Assembly (NCBI RefSeq): GCF_019175385.1
Contig: NC_083339.1
Coordinates: 82,882,120-82,946,119 of the forward strand
Source of the DNA: Lycium barbarum
Taxonomy: Eukaryota > Streptophyta > Magnoliopsida > Solanales > Solanaceae
Length of the DNA: 64,000 nucleotides
Direction: 5' to 3'
The notes beneath the pieces are model-generated. The model did not search any database. It was not told the DNA's origin and saw only the letters and a program-made list of their open reading frames with translations. Made by a program: the position numbers and the translations under genes. Within the stretch, counting starts at the first letter, position 1, and each line of letters opens with the position of its first letter. Positions 57,574-64,000 of this stretch are shown here, in pieces.

Positions 57574-58186
57574 ATGTTTGGGTTGAATTGGAAATTGAGG
57601 GACTAGTAAGTTTACAAAGGAGATGGTGTCCAAAATTCATTAAGTTCCTTTTGCACTTGAATTGGATAGCAAGTGATGTAAATGGTCTAATTGTTGTCAA
57701 TGCTATCTTGATTTGTAGACTAACGAGTTCAAGAAGTAGAATTTGGACGATTAGATACGCTTCAAGGTATGTTAAGGCCATCCCTTCTTTCATTTTGGCA
57801 TGATCCTTATAATACGAACGAACGAACGAATGACCGAGCTTCCATACTATCTACTCTTAGAAGCATTAGAAGTACTTTAGTCTTTGATGATCCTATATCC
57901 TTTTATGATTGTTCCTTCTATTCTTAGGTACTGAGATTTCTTATACTGATGATGTTAGCTCAAAAGATGTCTATTGGAGGTTGTACAACCTTATGTCACT
58001 CCTAGAGTTCTAGTTACTCATCATACTTATGCATTGCATTCATTATACATATGCATATTGACCCTTGACCGGAAGGCGTTATATACGTGTATATAATATG
58101 TATATGGGGTATGGGGAAAGAGATAGTTGTTATAAACAGATTACTACCTGATCAGCTGGTGCACAGTTATAATGATAATGATATAT

Positions 58187-58289
58187 GGATCGGGTCGTAC
58201 GTTCCTCGGCACTAACATATGATAGATGGATCGGTCTGTACGTTCCTCGACACTAACATATGGTATATGGATCGGGTGCAGTACTAACA
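58187..58289 (+). repeat. 41-bp tandem repeat in E LTR
   Basis: Two and a half copies starting GGATCGG and containing GTACGTTCCTCG.CACTAAC, at 58187, 58228 and 58269. Confidence 0.85.
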
Positions 58290-58771
58290 GTTATATTATG
58301 ACCTATGCATATCATACGCCCTCAGAGGCACTTTCATGTTGTACAGATGCATTCAAATATTGAGATTTTCTTTCATGTTTCAGAAGCCTTTCATGATCTT
58401 TGTACTTGTTGTTCTTATGCCTTACATACTCGGTACATTGTCCATACTAACTCCCGTATTGCTCGGGGGGGCTGTGTTCATGCCTGCAGGTTCAGGTAGA
58501 CATGCAGGCGGTCCACTCAGCAAGATTTCCACTCAGCAATAGTCGGTGCGCTCCACTTGATCCAGAGCTGCGGTCTATTTTGGTATTCCATTTTGAGTAT
58601 ATACATATATGGGTATGGCGGGGACCTGCCCCGTCCTTTCTATAGTTTTCTATCCCATTAGAGGTCTGTAGAAAGTTGTATGTAGTTAGCACATGATGTA
58701 GCCTTGTCGACTCTCATTCTTTTGTTGTACATCATATGTGGCAGCCTAGTTGGCTTGCATTGTGATTTTCA

Positions 58772-58774
<3 letters not shown>

Positions 58775-58821
<47 letters not shown>
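58775..58821 (+). repeat. (TA)n microsatellite in E LTR
   Basis: About 47 bases of TA. Confidence 0.95.
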
Positions 58822-58824
<3 letters not shown>

Positions 58825-59012
58825 TGCACCGATAGTTGATGGTTCTTGATGCATATCTCATGGTGTTGTTCTTGCATGAGTCAGTGTAATCCAGTTATAA
58901 GTCACGTATGGGCCACACTACCCTTTAGTGAGCTCCAGGTATGAGTATAGGGATGCTTGGTCAATAGAGGTCAGGCACTCGTCACGACTCATCGATTGGG
59001 TCGTGACAGAAG

Positions 59013-59025
59013 TAGTATCAGAGCA
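59013..59025 (+). other. Primer binding site, initiator Met tRNA (element E)
   Basis: TAGTATCAGAGCA, one base from the usual TGGTATCAGAGCA. Confidence 0.88.
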
Positions 59026-59069
59026 GTTCAACCTTAGGGTTGTCTACAGACCATGTCTAGTAGAGTCTT

Positions 59070-59103
59070 GTTTATGGTTGTGTCATGCACCACACTTATA
59101 AAC
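59070..59103 (+). other. Leader stem-loop (element E)
   Basis: GTTTAT/ATAAAC arms, inner TTGTG/CACAC-type stem, loop TCATGCAC. The palindrome is reduced to TGCA. Confidence 0.5.
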
Positions 59104-59210
59104 AGGAGGCTGCAGGACATTTAGGAAATTGTCCTTTTTTCTCTCTTAGATCGTGCGATAGAGCTATGTGTTAAGAGTTCGCCTTCTACTAATTTGTTTT
59201 GATTTTAGCG

Positions 59211-60560
59211 ATGCCTCGCAAGAAAGCTACAGCTGCCCAGAAGGGCAAGGGAGTGGCCGGTGAGGCGACTAGCCATACTCAGCGGGCTACCAGGGCTCGA
59301 GGCGAGTTCTAGAGTGAGACCCCATCTCAGACTCCGTATACCCCGCCACCAGCACCTGCCCCAATGCCTCCAGTTCCTCAGCCTGATGCACCGGGCCAAG
59401 ATATGCAGGATGCTATATAGTTATTGACTAGATTGGTAGCTGCTCAGGCTCAGTGTCAGGAAGTTGGTGTTTATCAGGAAAATCGAGCTAGTAGTGTGAG
59501 GGTTAAGACTTTCATCGGGTTAGACCCTCTAGAGTTTTTCGTGTTGAGGCAAAAGATGGACCTTCAGGACATTATTGATATTATGTGGAGGACTTTGCGG
59601 GTTATGCACGTTGATGAGGTCGAGTCAGTAGAGTTGGCTTCTTATAGTCTCAGGATGTTGCAGTGCAGTGATATCAGACAAGGGAGCTATCTAGGGGAGA
59701 GAATGCCCCTCCAGCCATTTGGCGAGAGATTTCAGACCCCTTTATTCATCATTATTTGCCACCAGAGGTTCGGCGGACTCGAGCTGACAGGTTTTTACAC
59801 ATGCAGCAGGGCAGTATGAGTGTTTAGGAGTACAGTGTGTACTTGGATTCATTGGCTAGATATGCCCCAGCTATGGTGGCAGAGATCGAGGATTAAGTTC
59901 ATCGTTTCATGGCTGGTCTAGGGCCACATTTGATTGATGAATGCATGGCCGCTGCGTTATAGCCTGGCATGGATATTTCCCGTATACAGGCATATGCACA
60001 GAATCTGGAAGATCGTAAGCGTCAGCGGAGGACAGAGCGTGAGCGTGACCGGGGTCATGGTAAGAGGGCTAGATCCTTAGATATTGTTGGTCAGTTAAGA
60101 GGAGGACAGAGAGAGCAGCATTCCCGGTATCCATTCCATTAAGCAGGGGATGCACCTTCGCGGGTTTCAGGTCAGAGATTTGATCGGCCTTTTTATTCTG
60201 GAGTGGGTCAGAGTTCTACAGCTTCAGGTTCTTAGTACAGACCGGAGTCAGTCCAAGTGAGACCACCTTTGCCATGGTGTGCCCAATGCGGTAAGCTGCA
60301 TGCTGGACAGTGTCGATTGGGATCAAATGCTTGTTATGCTTGTGGCCAGCCAGGCCATAAGATGAGGGAGTGTCTGATGAGGGGTGGTATAAGTATTGGT
60401 CAGCCTACAAGGTCCGTAGCTGGTTGGTTCTTTTTCATCTATACGGCCTACAGGACAAGGTTCTCAGACACCAGCAGGACGTGGTAGAGGAAGGAGTGGA
60501 GCATCTGGGTCGAGTGGTCCTCAGAACCGCATTTGTGCATTAGCTGGTAGATAGGATCGT
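59211..60560 (+). pseudogene. Element E gag
   Basis: Start MPRKKATAAQKGKG at 59211. Stops at 59310 and 59418 in the N-terminal tail, then the capsid region (FIGLDPLEFF, ESVELASYSLRMLQ), a frameshift near 59690, stops at 59825, 59894, 59960, 60140 and 60233, and an intact zinc-knuckle zone: CAQCGKLHAGQC then CYACGQPGHKMREC (about 60283-60375). A further frameshift follows near 60415. Several stops read TAG where related Gag has Gln. Would have bound element RNA and formed the capsid. Confidence 0.88.
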
Positions 60561-63500
60561 GAGTCGTCTCCTGACGTTCTTACTGGTATATTATCGATTT
60601 CCTCCTATAATGTATTCGCACTGATTAACCCATGTTCTACCTTATCATATGTTACTCCATTTATTGCTAGCAAGTTTCGGATAGAGCCTGAATCGATTAA
60701 ACCGTTTGAGGTGTCTACGCTAGTTGGTGATCCAGTTATAGCTAGGCGATTATATCGAGGTTGTGTAGTGATAGCTTGTATTCGCCATACCCTGGCAGAT
60801 TTGATTGAGTTAGACATGATTGATTTTGATGTTATTATAGGTATGGATTGATTAGCTTCCTGTTATACTAATGTTGATTGCAGAACGAAGATAGTTTGAT
60901 TTCAGCTCCCCGGTGAGCCAGCCCTAGAGTGGAAGGGCAATGCTGGTTCGCCGAGGGGTAAATTTATTTCCTACCTTAAGGTAAGAAAGATGAGAAGAAA
61001 AGAGTGTATTTATCACCTAGTTTGGGTCCAGAATGTGCAACCAGAGTCACCGACCCTTCAGTCTGTCCCTGTGGTTAATCAGTTTCCAGAAGTGTTCCCA
61101 GATGAGCTTCCAGGCATTCTGCCGGAACGGGAGATTGATTTTAATATTGATCTATTGCCAGATACTCAGCCAATATCTATTACTCCTTATATAATGGCAC
61201 CTGCGGAGTTGAAAGAATTGAAGGAGCAATTGAGGGATTTACAAGAGAAGGGATTTATTAGGCCGAGTACATCGCCGTGGGTAGCGCCGGTATTATTTTT
61301 AAGAAAGAAGCATAGCTCTTTGAGAATGTGTACTGATTACAGGAAATTGAATAAAGTGACTATAAAGAATAAGTATCCGCTCCAGAGGATTGAGTAGTTA
61401 TATGACCAGGTCCAGGGTGCCAGATATTTCTCGAAGATAGATTTGAGATCGGGATATCATCAAGTTAGGGTGAAGGAAGAAGACATTCCGAAGACGACAG
61501 TCAGGACTAGATATGGGCACTAGGAGTTCCGTGTCATGTCATTCAGGCTAACTAATGCTCCAGCTATATTCATGGACTTGATGAATCGTCTATTCAGACC
61601 CTTTCTACATCTATTCGTGAATGTGTTAATAGATTATATTCTGGTTTATTCACCGTCAGGGGCTGAACAGATCTGTGTGCAGTGCTTAGAATTCTTCGAG
61701 ATAGAGAATTATATGTGATGTTTTCCAAGTCTGAGTTCTGGTTGAACTCTGTGGCTTTTCTTGGTCACACTATTTCAGATGAAGGTGTTAGGGTGGATAC
61801 TTAAAAGATTGAAGCTATAAAGAATTAGCCAAGGCCCACGACACCAACAGAGATACGCAGTTTCTTGGGTCTAGCAGCATATTATAGAAGGTTCGTGGAA
61901 GGATTTTCTTCTCTTTCAGCCCAAGTGACCAAACTGACTCGAAGTCAGCTACGTTCCAGTGGATGGATGCATGTAAGCAAATTTTTCAAATATCGAAGGA
62001 CAAGTTGACTTCCGCACCCATCTTGACTCTTCCGAAGGGAACAAATGGCTATGTGATATATTGTGATGCTTCAGGTATTGGATTGGGTTGTGTATTAATG
62101 CAACAAGGTAAGGTTGTTACCTATGCTTCTAGGCAGCTGAAGAAACACGAAAAGAATTATCCAACTTATGATCTGGAGTTAGCTGCGGTGATCCATGCCT
62201 TGAAAATGTGGAGTCACTACTTATACGGTGTTCATGTGGATATTATACTGATCACAAGAGCCTCCAGTACATATTTAAGAAGAAGGACTTGGATTTACGT
62301 CAGAGGCGACGGCTAGAGTTGCTGAAAGATTATGATGTTGATATTCTATACCATCCTGGGAAGGCTAATGTAGTAGCCGATGCCCTTAGTCGTAAATCCA
62401 TGGGTAGCCTGTCATATTTGCAGCCAGAGAAGAGGAAACTAGTCCGTGAAGTTTGTCGACTAGCCAATGTAGGAGTCCGATTGATAGATTCAGGTGATAC
62501 AGGAGTTACAGGTCAAGATACCGCAATGTAATCTTTGACAGCAAAGATAAAGAAGTGTCAGTATGAAGACCCTGTTTTAGTTCATTACTGAGAGGCGGCG
62601 CCTCAGAAAGAAAAGACATCCTTTGTACTTGCACGGGGTGGAGTGCTCAGGTATCGAGGTAGATTATGCAATCCCAATTTTGCAGGACTTCATCGGCAGG
62701 TAAGACCATTATTCACCTGAGCACAACAAAAATGTACCATGAAATCAAGGAAGTTTATTGGTGGGATTGTATGAAAAGAGATATAGCAGAATTTGTCCCT
62801 CAGTGTCCGAATTGTCAGCAAGTTAATAAAGAGCACAAGAAGCCCGGAGGTTTATTGCAGGCTAGGGAGATTCCGTCATGAAAATGGGAGGTAATTAATA
62901 TGGATTTTATTATAGGTTTGCCCCGTACTCAACGGAAGTATGATTCAATATGGGCCATAGTTGATAGGCTTACAAAGTCAGCTTACTTTCCGCCTGTACG
63001 AACTACTTATTCAGCTGAGGACTTTGTGAGGCTCTACCTTAGAGAGATTGTACGACTTCATGGTGTTCCTTCAACCATTATTTCTGACAGAGGAGTGTAG
63101 GTCACAACTAACATCTGGAGATCTTTTAAGAATGGGTTGGGGACTCAGGTGAATCTTAGTACTGCATTTCATCCTCAGATAGATGGGCAAGCCGAACGTA
63201 CTATACAGACACTTGACGATATGCTAAGAGCTTGTGTGATTGACTTCCGAGGTAGCTGGGAAGATCAGTAGCCTCTTATTGAGTTTGCATATAATAATAG
63301 TTACCATTCTAGTATCCAAATGGTTCTTTATGAGGCTTTATACGGGCGGAGATGTAGATCACCTATAGGATGGTTTGATGTTGGAGAAAGTTAGTTAGCA
63401 GGCCCAGACATAATACAGCAAGCAGTTGACAAAGTGAAAGTGATTCAAGAAAGATTACTGGCGGCGCAAAGTCGGCAAAAAATCCTATGCAGATAATCGG

Positions 63501-64000
63501 CGGCGCAAGTTAGAGTTTGAGGTAGGCGATTAGGTCTTCCTGAAAGTTTCACCTATGAAGGGAGTGATGAGATTTGGAAAGAAGGGTAAGTTGAGCCCTC
63601 GATACATTGGTCCATATAGAATCATTCATACAGTGCGTAACGCAGCATATGAGTTAGAACTACCTTCTGAGTTGGAGTCTATAAATCTTGTATTCCATGT
63701 GTCCATGCTCCGGAAGTGCATAAGAGATCCCCCGAGAATTGTACCGGTAGATATCCAGGTGACTTAGCAGTTGGCATATGAGGAAACCCCAGTGGCTATA
63801 TTAGATAGACAAGTTCGCTGATTACAGACTAAGGATGTGGCTTCCGTTAAAGTGCTCTGGAGAAATAATAATGTTGTAGAAATGACATGGGACGCAGAAA
63901 ATGATATGAGGACCAGATATCCACATCTATTCTCATCTTCCGAGGAGGTTCAGACTTTAGGTATGTGTTATTCTTATGGCTATTTCATTTTGGGTCGTGT
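60561..64000 (+). pseudogene. Element E pol (protease, RT, RNase H, integrase, chromodomain)
   Basis: Protease site reads NPC at 60627-60635 where DPG/DSG is expected, so the catalytic Asp is lost. GMD, stop, LASCY at 60849. [15 protein letters not shown] (about 61320-61360), catalytic box LIDY at 61626-61637, second Asp changed to Tyr. RNase [11 protein letters not shown] and DLELAAV (62060-62190), then a frameshift. Integrase: CPNCQQV (about 62803-62823), NMDF, IISDR (stop soon after at 63098), HPQIDGQAER with the catalytic Glu kept. Chromodomain LDRQVR..KVLWRNNN (about 63800-63880). The final frame is open to the edge. Stops include 60849, 60897, 61395, 61521, 61802, 61826, 62879, 63098, 63269, 63392, 63531, 63765 and 63819. 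Confidence 0.9.

Larger units (their letters stand above)
56810..59008 (+). repeat. 5' LTR of element E
   Basis: End GGGTCGTGACA is certain (primer site follows). The start is taken as TGATTTATACCC because it adjoins LINE sequence and resembles TGTTATATCCC of D; it could be off by a few bases. Contains a word cassette (GGGCCGTCAAC, GTCGACGGAG, 56960-57115), TATA, (TTG)n, a 41-bp repeat, the hairpin module (58432-58489) and (TA)n. Confidence 0.82.
56810..64000 (+). mobile_element. Ty3/Gypsy (chromodomain type) element E, 3' end outside window
   Basis: 5' LTR, primer site, leader hairpin, gag, protease, RT, RNase H, integrase and chromodomain in standard Ty3/Gypsy order. All coding parts carry stops, about 20 in the expected frames, mostly TAG at Gln or Trp positions. 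The far LTR is not in view, so the age cannot be read. Confidence 0.92.

Overview
The window looks like heterochromatic nuclear DNA of a eudicot plant. The LTR families, the chromodomain-type Ty3/Gypsy polyproteins and the initiator-Met primer sites fit Solanaceae best, but that genus-level guess is inference. I found no intact host gene, tRNA, full rRNA gene or CRISPR array. Almost every base belongs to retrotransposons, many nested in one another; 5-bp target-site duplications (TSDs) allow the order of insertion to be read.

Layout, left to right. Element A (1-5036, minus) is a Ty3/Gypsy element leaving the left edge, with a nearly open gag-pol frame and a 2.28-kb 5' LTR. It sits in an older LTR (J, to 6089). 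A short unexplained open frame follows (6090-6250). An old 'TGTAACGACC'-type LTR (F1) starts near 6255 and is split into three pieces by two elements: C (7458-16666, LTRs 2-3% apart, no coding sequence) and B (16913-27387, LTRs about 0.3-0.4% apart, perfect TSD TATAT, only a broken 3' part of pol). F1 ends at 28281.

A second old LTR, F2 (29174-43911), is split by element G (31040-42978, minus, TSD GTTGT). One LTR of G is itself split by solo LTR H (32705-35487, TSD ATTAG). From about 44949 to 56809 lies one L1-type LINE. It was hit by solo LTR I (45182-47894, TSD TTATG), a composite LTR-derived insertion (48884-49929, TSD ATGTT), solo LTR D (51477-54535, TSD GTTTA) and a terminal-inverted-repeat DNA element (55431-56407). 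It is cut off by element E (56810 to the right edge), a Ty3/Gypsy element with 5' LTR, primer site, gag and pol, all riddled with stops.

The Gypsy elements share several apparent cis signals: the primer binding site; a leader stem-loop with a self-complementary loop just after it; an inverted repeat (ACATTCG..CGAATGT) just before the polypurine tract; and a chain of three small hairpins in the LTR. C and B keep these signals but lack working genes, while B has nearly identical LTRs. The sequence therefore suggests non-autonomous elements mobilised in trans by relatives. The most unusual single item is a 5S-rRNA-like segment with pol III box sequences inside B, about 115 bp before a 69-base poly(A) run.

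All calls come from reading the sequence by eye. Family names rest on motif recognition; percentages are hand counts.
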